DNA from: Lycium barbarum
Lineage: Eukaryota > Streptophyta > Magnoliopsida > Solanales > Solanaceae
Direction: 5' to 3'
Length of the DNA stretch: 64,000 nucleotides
NCBI RefSeq assembly: GCF_019175385.1
Contig: NC_083344.1
Coordinates: 64,542,782 to 64,606,781 of the forward strand
Shown: piece after piece, positions 34,646 to 46,320 of the stretch
Layout of the letters: each line of letters begins with the position of its first letter
Position numbering within the stretch: position 1 is the stretch's first letter
Translations under genes and position numbers: made by a program
The notes under the pieces: model-generated
Database searches by the model: none
The model's input: the letters and a program-made list of their open reading frames with translations, nothing else
Told to the model about the DNA's origin: nothing

Positions 34646-35047
34646 TTATCTAGGGGTACGGCAGGGCCCTGTCCCGTGATATTTCACTATCGATACTCTT
34701 AGAGGTCTGTAGACATATGTGTGGGTTGTGTATAAGTTTGTTCAGCTGTGTCTGTACGATGTGCTATGGATATGCTCTTCTGTAATGGCAGCCTTGTCGG
34801 CTTGCGTATCATGTTGATAAATTGTGGCAGCCTTGTCGGCTTGCGTATCATATTATGTTCTGATCAGTTGTTACTCCCCAGGAGACCGGTTATTTGGATA
34901 TATGTATATATGATGATGTTATGAACCTTTGGAGTTCTTTTGCAAGTTTCCATATTGATTTTAGCTTCAGTTGACTATATTTAACAGGTACGTATACGAG
35001 TGTCTAGGTCGGGCACTAGTCATGGCCCATGGGGTTGGGTCGTGACA
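32377..35047 (+). repeat. LARD-B 5' LTR
   Basis: About 2.67 kb, TGTTATACC to GTCGTGACA. Palindromic units (CCGAGTCCC ... GGGCCGGGTA) lie at 34128-34310, TTTATATA then R-region hairpins at 34434-34479, a TA run at about 34604-34643, and two GCCTTGTCGGC hairpin units near 34790-34845. Confidence 0.9.
34441..34479 (+). promoter_or_regulatory. LARD-B R-region hairpin pair
   Basis: TCAGTAC (34441-34447) and GTACTGA (34455-34461) form a perfect 7-base inverted repeat. Directly after it CCCCC and GGGGGG flank a TTTCTTC loop (34462-34479). TTTATATA lies just upstream, and a CATGCCCGCAGGTACAG block follows. Confidence 0.6.
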
Positions 35048-35054
35048 AAAGTGG

Positions 35055-38000
35055 TGTCACGACCCAAACCCCGTGGGCCGCGACTGGTACCCTAACTGGA
35101 TACCCATACGTACCTATCTGATCGAATTCGAATCATACAGATTTTTTTTTTCGTTTCAAAACAGAAGTACGGAAATAGGCCGATACAAATACGGCACGCG
35201 CGCAACCATACGTATATATACATATATACCTGAACATACAGACATTTACAAGTAAGCCGATAAGGCTAACATACAGACGAAACCCGTAACCCACACATCT
35301 ATCTACAGGCCTCTACAGACATACAGAATCATATGGCGGGACAGGGCCCCGCCGTACCCAGAATATACACACATACGGAGTACACAGAAGACAGAAGATA
35401 TATACCAAAAAGATATGCTCCGAGTCAAGGGATCTCTTCAGATAGCCGAGTCGGAAACCTACGCTGGCGGCGTATCACCTGGCGCGTCTGTACCTGCGGG
35501 CATGTAGCGCAGCCCCCGAAGAACGGGGGTCAGTACGGAAAATGTACCGAGTATGTAAAGCAGAAACGTAACAGATATAAACATAGTCCGAACTAGAGTC
35601 ACAGAAATATAACGGGCAAAATCCTAAATCAAACTGACGGACAGAGTTATGATCCAGACAGACATACAGAATCGTGTTACACACAAATGAACAGAATTAT
35701 AGTTCGGACAGACAGACGGAATCATAATACGGACAGACGAGCAGAATCTGGATCCATACGGACATACAGAAGCAGAAGCCATACGGACATACAGAAATAG
35801 TCGTAACACAGACGGACAGACTGTAGTATGACGGACAGAATTATGCATGCGGAGTAGCACAGAATCATACAAAATCATACAGAGGCGTGTGCTTTATAAA
35901 TACAGATGGCACACGTATATATTCATACAGATCCCGGCCCTGTCTGGGGGCGCGGTAACAGAACCCGGCCCTCTTAGTACGGGACGCGGTGGACAGACAG
36001 AATCATATCAGATCATATGCCATCCTGGCCGCCATCCCCATACACAGATCATACAGACATACAGATCCCGGCCCGTACGCCGAGGGACGCGGTGAACAAT
36101 GCAGAGAAATATGCACGATAACAGAACCTGGCCCGGGTCGCAGTGAAAGAATGCATTGAGACAGACACGAATCGATAAATGAGAAACCACCTACCTACAG
36201 ACTCAACATACAGACTCGATCAATCAGAAGGGTGCCAAACGGCGAGCCAAAATCAGAATATCCAGATAGTATGCATAGCACGCGCTCATATCCTAATTAG
36301 GAAGGCACGACAGATTATCAGAATGGGATGCTCGGATGTTCAGAAATAATATTGTATAAATTACACAAAAATATCCATAATATTCACAAAATAATAGTTC
36401 AGAAGTTTTTGGAGAAGATCGGACCAAAACAGAAGTATTTTAAAAATCGTACCGGAAGTATCGGGCCTTGTGGGCCCACCTCGGACCAACCCGAGGCTAC
36501 ATACGTAAATTACTGATGATTGACCTTATGAGGTCACCCATACTCATTCGGAAGTGTTCCGACTCCGTTTGGGGAAGTTTTGTACAAAATCTCACTTTAA
36601 GGGCAATTTGCAATAAAATAGTTTCAATTGAATTGAAGGAATTGGAGCGGTTTTCCGTCTCGAATTCCGGGGAACGGAGTCGGACCTAGGGCTCGCGGCC
36701 GAGCCTACCACATCCAGAATATGCCTAGGAACGTAGAGAAGTGCTTCACATACCTCGATGGCGCCTTATGCTCGCTCGGCGTCAATCCAAATTTCGTCCA
36801 AAATCTGGAAATGGTCAAGTTTACCATTTGGTTAGTTTCATTCTTTCAATACTCTATCTTTACACATAATTGCCTACCGAAATTTCGGCAGCATTTCCTC
36901 TGTATATACGACATCCCCGAGACTTAGCTCGGCTCAATTCCTCAACACAACAGCCCAGAGAAAACATCCAAACAACAACAAACATCAATAAACACTAATT
37001 CATACACTATGGCATTATTAGCCATCTTTCGACACAACGAGTTATTTTTCGTTTTAAACTTGCATTTCCAACCAAACTTATTATTTTCATATCCATCATC
37101 CATCAAAATCATTACGACACACATCGGAGGCATCCATACCATATTCACATAACATTCATAAGTTACTCAAACATTCAACTTCCTATCAAATCACTACCTT
37201 TCCAATCTTTCCTAACTTCCAACATACAAGTTCATAAACACATTTTCATATTCCAAGTTCGTTATCGTCAATCACAATTTCAAGACATTAGGCTAACGCA
37301 ACATACTTTCCGACAACGACTTAACAAACAATTCTTCGTTTTGGCTTAACCATTATCCTTCAATCTACTTCACAAAGCCATAACACAATTAACATACAAC
37401 CAAAATCAAATTCACATCCCATATTACACATAGTACCATACGGCCAATATACTATATTTTCCAACTCTCACTAATTCATCCCACTTTCCTTTCTAATACA
37501 ATTTCCACCATACTACAACTAACTTACACAAGAATTCAAACCATTACAATCATGCAATACATATATATGCATTCGGCCACCACCCAAAAATTCCAACACA
37601 CCAAATTTCCATATTTTTCATTCATTCACACATACTACAACATACATACATCATTTTTAACACAACAAAAGCATGGAATCCTTACCTTTATTCAAGTTCT
37701 TCACTTGGGGTTGAAGTTGTTTTCTTGCCAAAATCTTTATATCAACTTGAAGAGCACCTTGTGCTTAGTACAAATCTCACAAGAGATGAATTTTAGAACC
37801 AAGGAATGGGCTCCAATTTTTTTTTTTCTTTTCTTCCTTTCTTTTTCTTTCACCCGAAACCTCCCCCTTTCTCTCTATATTTTTTTCTTGAATGTTCTAA
37901 GGGATGAACATTGATTCATGTATATATCCTTTATGCTAATTAGTCATGTGACTAGTCACATGACCAATTTTAATGGTCTTGGGCCAACCATGGCCGGTTG

Positions 38001-38239
38001 GGCCTCCCTAATGGGCCTTGTTTTTCTTATTTTTTTTTTGAGTCCAATAGGCTAGAATTTGTAATTTATGGAACAACTTCCCAAAATTCCAATTTTTGCC
38101 CTTGGCCACCTTTCGTAATTCCACACCATCAAATTCATAACCTACACGTGCATACTAAGGAATGTCCAATTATGGCCTTATTCATCACAAGCCCATTTAT
38201 CCTGAATTTTCCGAATGAACAAAAATGTCGGATGTAACA
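35055..38239 (-). repeat. TG 3' LTR (full length)
   Basis: About 3.19 kb, TGTTACATCC to GTCGTGACA on the minus strand. R-region hairpins with C5/G5 stem lie at 35513-35550, palindromic GGCCC/GGG-ACGCGG units at 35933-36150, and many ATACAGA/GGACAGA words at about 35590-35830. Small frames are present but none looks real. Confidence 0.9.
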
Positions 38240-38280
38240 TCCTCCCCCCCTTTAGGAACATTCGTCCTCGAATGTTAAAT
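38240..38280 (-). promoter_or_regulatory. TG polypurine tract
   Basis: The minus strand reads CCTAAAGGGGGGGAGGA and then the LTR start TGTTACATCC. A conserved CATTCGAGGACGAATG palindrome stands just upstream, as in E2 and the LARDs. Confidence 0.8.
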
Positions 38281-39428
38281 TGACCTCATGGGCATCTTAC
38301 TACTTCGGGAGGGTTCTCTTTATAGTCGTCCTTTACCGACTTTCCGACATGGCTTCTTTACCAACATTACGGGGAATTTTTATTTTTTTTCACATCGCTG
38401 ATTCAACTGCCTTCCTACTATATTTCCTCATACCCCACATAACCATCGAATCACAAACTATTTTCTCGTGACAGACGAACACTTTCCAGACATCGTAGTC
38501 CATATCGTTTCTTGTTACACTTCTGAGTTCCCTACCACATCAATATAATCCCACTCCATACCAGACACTTCTTACCAACAGATTCAGGACTGGAACCGGA
38601 CGCGTCGAAGCATATCGGACGGGTTCGTAACCGGAAGCTGACATGCTAAACTCTGGCGGATGGATTCATAATCAAAAGAAGAGATACGGAAATATGTCAG
38701 ACAGGAACGTATTCAGAATCAATCATACAAATCGTCTTGGGTGTCGCTTATCGACTTTTTCAAAGATTCTGCTTACTCGCCCTTCTTATCTCTCTCTTTC
38801 CCTACTATCCATACTCTTTTTCCTTTTACAACTATCGTCATACCAGACTAACTTATGATGTACTTGGACATTTTCTATCCCCTGATAACATTCGGGTCGT
38901 TGCTGACTGTTATCCAGATTCGCTAAATTTTCCGAGTGGTATCGCACCCTTTGCTTTTTTGCCCATTTAATCCGCGTCGGACTATGTGGTGTCTGTAAAG
39001 GCGCTAATTACTCCATACATTCTCTTTTCCTTTAAATTACCCCAAATTTTCATTTATATCAGTCATACCTGCACTTGTGCAAAACTTTGCATTACTTCCC
39101 AGGGGGTCACCCATCCCAGAATTGCTCTGGCTTGAGCACGCTTAACTCCGAAACTTTCATGCATTTTGACGCGTTAGGGCTAATATAATATCGCCGATTG
39201 CTCCTCACGACCTTTGTCACGAAATTTTAGAGTAAATCGGGGTCTTCGCAGATTTTCGAAAAAAAAATTTGGTAGCAGGTCCCACCCCCGGCTAAGTCAT
39301 ACCATTACCATATTGCCTTTCTGAATCTCGGTATCTACCAAATTAACATTTATCTTACTATTTCTAATACCCAGAAGTATGAGATCACGTGATTCAACAA
39401 AATACAAAATTATCCGTACATACATTTC
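38281..39428 (-). other. TG 3' internal non-coding segment
   Basis: This occupies the place where protease, RT and integrase would lie in an autonomous relative. No pol motif is found in any frame. A 5S rRNA-like block lies at about 39091-39190. The rest has no match to the other elements in this window. Confidence 0.6.
39091..39190 (-). ncRNA. 5S rRNA-like segment with Pol III internal promoter boxes
   Basis: On the minus strand the block contains AGTTAAGCGTGCT (39135-39147, box A), GATGGGTGACC (39105-39115, intermediate element) and CCTGGGAAGT (39094-39103, start of box C) in the order and spacing of plant 5S rRNA. The 5' third of 5S is diverged (AAAATGCATGAAAG region). The pattern is close to the 5S-derived domain of Cassandra TRIM elements. 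It lies in the sense orientation of TG. It is a derived sequence, not a functional 5S gene. Confidence 0.7.
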
Positions 39429-40858
39429 TCAAAAAGGATTGGCTGGCGTACCTGGGCGTGCACTCGAAGACGCTCCTGGATCCTGCCGGCCGGTTAAAGC
39501 AAACACGCGGTTCGAAGGACCGCTGTAACCAGAAGCTGCACCACGTCCTCTGCCACGACCCGCTGGCGCTGGTGCTGGTGCTGGTGCTCCTCGCCCCGCA
39601 GGGCGCATGGCTGCTGAAGGAGAAGATGAGCCCGCAACGGACCCAGCAGGCCGGGCTGAACCCGAACTGCCCTTAAGTGGGCACTCTCTGACTCGATGGT
39701 CTGGGCTCCCAAAAAATAACAAGCGCCCGTAGCGCGGTAACACTCCCCCGGGTGGGGTCTCCCACAGTAAGAACACGGGGGTATGGGTGGCCTCGACTGA
39801 CCGGGACCTCTGGAGCTCTGTCCTGCGAACTGTGGGGGCGTACTGTAGGCTGGCTGGGACGAATACCTATTTCTCTGCCGCTGGGAAGGCTCGCTCTGAA
39901 ATCCCTCTGAATACCCAGCCGATCTGGCTCTCTTAGGCTGGCCCCTGTCGTAACCCCTATCAGGCCGACGTTCCCTACGTCGGTCCTCCATGCCCTGGGC
40001 GTGTGCCTGTACCCGGGCTACATGCATCCCTGGCTGAGCAGCCACAGCCAAACAACCATCAATCAGATAAGAGTCCAGTCCCATCACATACCTGTGCACC
40101 CTGTCGGCCATCTCAGCTACTATGGTGGGTGCATACCTAGCCAGTGAATCGAACTCTAGGCTGTACTCGCGAACACTTCTACCATTCTGTCTCAAGTTCA
40201 AGAACCGATCGACCCTAGCTCTTCGTAGCTCTGGTGGTAGAAAATGGTCAAGAAAGGCCTTAGTAAATTCGGCCCATACCGCTGGGGGAGCATCGTCACC
40301 CCTAGAGAGCTGCCAAGACTCATACCAATTTGCTGCCACCTCGTATAATCGATACGAAGCCAACTCCACAGACTCAGTCGGCGAAGCCTTAATCAGTCGT
40401 AGTGTGCTCTCCATCTTTCTAATGAACTCCTGGGGATCCTCCTCAGGTTTTGCCCCGGAGAATTCTGGAGGATTACATGTCAGAAACTCACGAGCCCTGG
40501 AGCTCTCGTACCTATCCGCACGACCACCCCCAAATCCATGCCTGCGAACCTGCTCCGCCATCAATGTGGTCAATAATTGAACCGCATCTCGCATGGCCCT
40601 ACCCTCCGCCCCTGCCTGTGGAGCTGGAGGCTCGGGCACTGGAACCTCAGGGGCTTGCGGTGGAGCCGTCTCCCGATTAGCAGCTCCTGCTGCTCTGATA
40701 TCCTCCGGCAAGGGGGGTGTAACAGATCCAGACGACGGGGGCACATCCTCAAGTGCAGGGTGCACACTGGCCCTGGTAACCCTCGGGGCCTGGCTGGTCT
40801 CTCCTGCCTCAATCCTGGCCTTGCCCTTCTGGGCAGCTGTTGCCTTCTTCGGAGGCAT
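39429..40858 (-). CDS. gag: TG Gag protein, complete except for a shift in the last zinc knuckle
   Basis: The start is taken at [15 protein letters not shown] (ATG 40856-40858); a GTG lies one codon before. Gag forms the cytoplasmic particle that packages the RNA. A Pro-rich N-terminal third is followed by the capsid-like domain ([66 protein letters not shown]), a basic linker, and CSYCGRPHPGEC. In the canonical knuckle a run of six T (near 39716) lacks one G, so the frame slips: the 0 frame runs on without sense to 39494. The -1 frame gives SPDHRVREC, the linker and the GRGRGRG stretch, and stops at 39429, exactly where protease would begin. Apart from this shift the gene is open, which suits a young copy. 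Confidence 0.85.
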
Positions 40859-41045
40859 CACTGAAACATAGCAGATCGTTAGGAGAGGTTCATCCTACTA
40901 ATACAGTTCTATCGCACGATCTAAAGATCCAAAGAAGGGTAACATCCTAAATGCCCTGTAGCTTCCTGTTTATAGATGTGGTGCACAACACATCGATAAA
41001 CAAGACTCTACTAGACACGACCTGTAGACATTCCGAGGACTAACC
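40859..41045 (-). promoter_or_regulatory. TG 5' leader
   Basis: A leader of about 190 bases, related to those of E2 and E4, with shared CTATCGCACGATCT and TCCTGTTTAT words and the palindromic-loop hairpin. Confidence 0.75.
40965..41004 (-). promoter_or_regulatory. TG leader hairpin with palindromic loop
   Basis: Lower stem CTTGTTTAT/ATAAACAGG; upper stem GATGTG/CACATC, fully Watson-Crick here where other copies have a G-U; loop TTGTGCAC with palindrome GTGCAC at 40981-40986. Confidence 0.65.
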
Positions 41046-41057
41046 GCTCTGATACCA
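41046..41057 (-). promoter_or_regulatory. TG primer binding site
   Basis: The minus strand reads TGGTATCAGAGC, AAAG away from the LTR. Confidence 0.9.
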
Positions 41058-41061
41058 CTTT

Positions 41062-41565
41062 TGTCACGACCCAAACCCCGTGGGCCGCGACTGGTACCCT
41101 AACTGGATACCCATACGTACCTATCTGATCGAATTCGAATCATACAGATTTTTTTTTTCTTCCTTTCTTTTTCTTTCACCCGAAACCTCCCCCTTTCTCT
41201 CTATATTTTTTTCTTGAATGTTCTAAGGGATGAACATTGATTCATGTATATATCCTTTATGCTAATTAGTCATGTGACTAGTCACATGACCAATTTTAAT
41301 GGTCTTGGGCCAACCATGGCCGGTTGGGCCTCCCTAATGGGCCTTGTTTTTCTTATTTTTTTTTTGAGTCCAATAGGCTAGAATTTGTAATTTATGGAAC
41401 AACTTCCCAAAATTCCAATTTTTGCCCTTGGCCACCTTTCGTAATTCCACACCATCAAATTCATAACCTACACGTGCATACCAAGGAATGTCCAATTATG
41501 GCCTTATTCATCACAAGCCCATTTATCCTGAATTTTCCGAATGAACAAAAATGTCGGATGTAACA
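41062..41565 (-). repeat. TG 5' LTR with 2.7-kb internal deletion
   Basis: The first 97 bases equal 35055-35151 and the rest equals about 37830-38239. The joint lies in a T run present at both places (35142-35151 and 37817-37827), so a deletion between the two runs removed about 2.7 kb including the R region. This LTR can no longer act as promoter. Confidence 0.9.
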
Positions 41566-41570
41566 AGTGG

Positions 41571-44500
41571 TATCAGAGCAGTTCATCCTCGGAGTGTCTA
41601 CATACCGTGTCTAGTAGAGTCTTGTTTATCGGTGTGTTGTGCACCACATCTATAAACAGGAAGCTACAGGACATTTAGGATGTTACCTTTCTTTCCTATC
41701 TAAGATCGTACGATAGAGCCCAGCCATAGGAAATGAAATTCCTTAAACTAACCCTTGATTTCAGCTGAAGAACGGCATCGACAGAAGAAAGTGGCTGATG
41801 ATATTAGAAGTTACAAAGTATACAGGTATGCAACGGTGCGAAAGATGCATGTCGGATAAGGTAAGAATATTGAAGTATGATTAAAATGTAAAGTTGAAGA
41901 ATGAAAAGGAAGGTAGATAGGAAGGTATAACAGGATAGATCATTAAAGGATCAGGTACGTCTCGAGGTGTGATATGTGAGGTAAGTTTCGACATCTTTAT
42001 ACTTTTACTTGAAATTGGGAGCCCTGTGTGGCTATGATATGATATGATACATACGTATATATGTTGGCCCTGTGAGGCATTGTTGGTATTTCCTGCGTGT
42101 AGGTTCTGGGATAGTAAGAAATACAGAGGAAACTCTGCCAAAATTTTCCTAGAAATAAAAAGAGGATGAGATATAAGTTTGTAATATGTCCTGAAAAGCT
42201 ATGTCAACAGTAATAATAGGATTTGGCTAAGTTACAAGTCTGACTTCGAGAAATAAAGTTAATTATTGAATTGATAGTAATAGTAAGTATGAGGTCGATA
42301 TCGATAGGGTAAATTTATCATGTTGGATTAAAGCTTTAATAGATACCCTCCATGTCATCCGTAAGAGGCATCATTCTTATTTGGGAAATTTTATTTCGAA
42401 GAAGCATATATGAGCAACAAGGTTTGGAATTCATTTGAATGGACCAGGATACTTTCCAGCCACATGTCACCTTAGAAGCGGCTCATGTTGAAGAGCAAAA
42501 ATGTCCACAATTAAGTTTCACTTTTATTTGAAGAGTACAAAGCATACAACAAGTAGTTTATGAACTAAATAGTTCGTTCATGACCCAAGAATAAATCTGG
42601 AAGTAAACTATGTGAATCAAGCATTAGAAGTCCCATGGTGCTTGTCGGATTCTAGTTCTTCTTCTTGTGGTGGTTTTGGAAGATGCTTCATGGTGACGTA
42701 ATTTTGGAGTTGGAGCGTTCTTGTGTTCTTGAGGCAACATTTCATCATATCTTTATGTCTTTGAGTTTATTAGTTCTTAATCAACTAATTGGAGATGGAA
42801 TTTGTAGAAGGAAAACTCAAACTTGTGGGTTGTCTTAGATCATGTGTTCCATGTGTTGTTGATGAAATGCTAGGATAAATTGGAAAGAGCTTGTGACACT
42901 AAGGGATGATGTAGAAAAAGGTGGAAAATCTTAACAAAACGTTTTATTGAGGTATCGAGTGAACTAATAAGTAGGGATAAATTACGACGAGTTTGCAGTT
43001 AAAAGGAGTAATAGTATGATTGAGATAAAAGTATGGAGGAGGAAGAATTACGACAAATATGACGATATTAATAAGACAGCTTGTGAGGCAGTAAGGATAA
43101 GATTGATCAGAAAGGGTGAAAGGTTAAGTACGCCTACTCCACAGAGAGTAATTAGATCATAGTAAGAATCGCGAATAAGGTGAAGAAGTGTTACACTATA
43201 GGATTAATTACGAACAGGATATTACGTGAATATAATAAGGATTGTTATAAAAATGAGTAAAGCCTAGCGAGGAAGTGGCTAAAAGATATGACGTGATCTA
43301 TGCGACTAAAGTGTAAAGGCAAATGTGAAATCGGCAAGGTATGGAATGAATGAAAAAGACTTATAAAGTTATATAGGGAAAGTTCAGAATAATGATTATG
43401 CGATAACGGGAACGAAAGCGAGCACAAAAAAAAAGCGAGTTAATTAAAAGAAGGAAATAAGAAGGACGCGAGCGAGACAATAGTGTAGTAATAGGTCATA
43501 ACGTGTATGGCCGAGGACACGAGTAGTATAAGTGGCGGAACAGTGAAGGACTAAACTATAAAGAGACGAGCAATGAAGCGGAATGAGTGCCAGAAAATGA
43601 TTGGGACGATAAGAACAAATAGTGATGAACGGAATACACTTCGAAAAAGAGAAAGGGATTATGCAGGAGTAGTGGTTTCCGAAGGATACAGGGGTAGCAT
43701 GAGATTCCTCATGCACAGAATAAAAGATGGACATAGACTGGAGAAATAAAAGGAGTTCTAAAGGAAACACCTAATATAAACGTGATCAATTGAGTACGAG
43801 TATGAAATAGAAAGGAAAATATATAGCTACGAACTTAAAGGTGCAGTACGACGACAAGGTGGTAAGATAAGACAATTATTAAGACGAATTCAATATGATT
43901 TTGAGTAAGTTAGAAGTTAGCGATGGGTACACAACAAGGGTGAAAGAGCATAAGGCATAAAGGAGTACCGCGTGTATATGACTTCACCTTGGAAAGAGTG
44001 AAATCCTTAAAGGATAAGGGCTGTAAGCCTGAGGAACAAATGAGGTATTGTGAATTTATTAAAGGAAATAGATGATATAGGTTGGGGTAAAGATAATGTT
44101 ACAAGAGAGCCTTGGATAGTTATCACCGGGATATAAGTGCTACCTAATCGAGAATTTGGAACGATTATAAGTACTAAATAATTATTGATTGGAGTGAGTG
44201 AAATGTGACTTTGGATGAGTTGCTACATTGGTTAGATTATTCGATTATAGATGAGATTTTGTACTATACATAGAAAGGTTCTCGTCACTTCGAGATTTTG
44301 TTAAGGTTTCGTACGTGGATAATCAAAGTTATAAATTATAAAGAAAAGACATGGGCATGGTACAGTATACCAAGTGAGTTATCAGATGAATTTGGAATTG
44401 GAAATGGGGACATAGAGCAGAATATAAATAGATAATGGTATAAGTACACCCTTAAGGGGGGAAGTGGGTGAGAGAAATATAGGTATAAGATGGAAACAAG

Positions 44501-46289
44501 CGACACTGCAATGTATTTGATGTGGATACTAAAACTTCAAGTGAGATCCCTTGCTGAAACAAGCTAGTAAGATTTGAAAGCCAACAATAAACGGATAGAA
44601 GTCAGGATGGTATATGAGACAGGACTGAGAATTATTTGTAAAGACCCTGAATGATATGACATTTAAAAAGTGGGTGTTTACGAAAAGAAAGAGTACGAAG
44701 AAAGAACGATAACGAGTAACTTAAGAGATATTATAAAGGATAGCAATGCTATATTGGATTAGAGGTTAAGACGTCGACAATGGGGTTGTTTGCTAATGAT
44801 ACTGTAACTTATAAGTAGCAAAGGAGAAGGGATAGGAAATCTCCTATAGTAGGATATGAGAAAATCAAATGGTGAATAAAGGAAGGGAAAGGAATACGAC
44901 AAGATAGACAGCAAGTGAGTTTTAGTACAAATAAGATATGTAAAGCAGAATGAATCAGGAGAAGGAAAGACTATGACTAAGATCGGATGTACTTTGTACA
45001 AGTTATACAAGAATAGTTATGCGATCTGTGCACATTTGTATGTTAAGAATGAGACAGAGTGAGTACTTGATATGAAGAGTAAGGATCCAGTAATAACAAT
45101 GTGGTTAAAATATTTTGGATACATTAGGGAAAGGTGCAAGATGGTTTGAACCAAAGTACCGAGATAGGATTAGTACTGAGGACAAAATCCATAGTTGAGC
45201 CCCGATATCAATTGAATGATATAAGAAAAGAATGTAATGTCTGCATAAAGACTAGTGAGACGACACTAAGGTATTTCTCGGGCTGATTTGAGCACCTTCG
45301 TATATTCGTGTAAAGATTACAATATAATGTGAGACAGAAAAACTAAGAGCAAGATCTGGGTAAAGAGGCAATAAAATAGTTTGAATTAGAGATAAAGGAA
45401 TGACATGAGATAATATGCCTAAAGTGTTACAATTTGGGTTAAGGGAAATTATAAAATGGTTTAAGCGAGAAGATCAGCACGAGCTGGCTACCAGAAGACA
45501 ATGAACTTATATGTTAAATAAAAAAAAATATCTTTCAGAATTATACCAGTTGATAAAAGTTAGAGCATAGGGCAGCTGTGTAAAGTCATTATATGAGGAA
45601 ACTTCAACGCTACTTGATAACCAACTCTAAAGATGGAGATTAAGAGCTAAAAGCAAAGTGACAGTTAAAATCTTTTAAAAGGAAGTCTAGAAGTGATACA
45701 TGATGCTGAAGATTTCAGAATATGAACTGTAACAGCAGAGTGATGTAAGGTTATTGAAGTAAAATAATATTACATCTTGGGAAATTTCATTTTATTTGTA
45801 GAGTTACGAAGGGTCTACAGGTTGCCGGAGACATAAATACTCCAAAGACTGTAAAGTCTAATGAATCAATAAGGAACATCTGCGTGTTATAAAAGCTTAA
45901 TTAAAGATTAAGAGGTAAGCTGAAGTGAACGATACATCTTAAGAAAGTAACTATGGGAGAAGAAAGAGAGTCGAGTTATGACCGAGAGCACCATGAATAC
46001 AAGTCAGAATCGATCAGTGCCAGTACAACTGAGTAGTATGCAGCCAAGAGAGAGTAACATTTAAGCAGAAGAGCTGGCAATACAACTATCAAGCATAAAG
46101 ACAATGACGTGGAATTATTATCTCGAGAAGCAACAGAAAGAGAAAATATTAAGGAAATGGTTACTTAGAGATCTGGAATGCATTATAACAAATTGAAGGG
46201 AATCGACAAACAAAAGAGACACGTGAAGGGCATAATTCAATAAAAAGGACATTTAAGGAAATATTGGGAGCGTAGGATTAGTTTAACAT
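41571..46289 (+). other. LARD-B internal domain, non-coding
   Basis: The sense strand holds no frame of note. The primer-proximal 1.4 kb matches the E1 leader and LARD-A inverted; the remainder matches the LARD-A interior (14096-17386, inverted). Minus-strand frames (43444-43770, 44759-45010) are not preserved in the same register in LARD-A. Confidence 0.8.
41621..41660 (+). promoter_or_regulatory. LARD-B leader hairpin with palindromic loop
   Basis: CTTGTTTAT/ATAAACAGG lower stem, GGTGTG/CACATC upper stem, loop TTGTGCAC with GTGCAC at 41639-41644. It lies about 50 bases after the primer site. Confidence 0.65.
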
Positions 46290-46320
46290 TCGCGGACGAA
46301 TGTTCCAAAGGGGGGAAGGA
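46290..46320 (+). promoter_or_regulatory. LARD-B polypurine tract
   Basis: CCAAAGGGGGGAAGGA directly precedes the 3' LTR start TGTTATACC at 46321, behind the ATTCGCGGACGAAT palindrome. Confidence 0.85.

Larger units (their letters stand above)
35055..41565 (-). mobile_element. TG: gag-only, non-autonomous LTR element (TR-GAG-like)
   Basis: A minus-strand element flanked by the perfect duplication AGTGG (35050-35054 and 41566-41570). The 3' LTR is 35055-38239; the 5' LTR 41062-41565 is internally deleted. Between them lie a polypurine tract, about 1.2 kb of non-coding DNA with a 5S-like segment, one gag gene, and leader with primer site. Protease, RT, RNase H and integrase are absent. The two LTR remnants share about 500 bases with a single substitution visible (38156 versus 41482), so insertion was recent. 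It sits inside the LARD-B primer site and is the youngest layer of the nest. Confidence 0.9.

Noticed and set aside
37998..38237. 79-residue frame identical at 41324-41563
   Set aside because: Identity follows from the two LTRs of TG being nearly identical; it is LTR sequence, not a conserved gene.
39091..39190. Functional 5S rRNA gene
   Set aside because: The 5' third is diverged and no T-run terminator or tandem unit is present; kept only as a 5S-derived segment.
40577..40871. Plus-strand frames opposite the TG gag, and similar frames opposite E2 and E4 coding parts
   Set aside because: They are shadows of GC-rich coding sequence; the minus-strand frame carries the Gag motifs.
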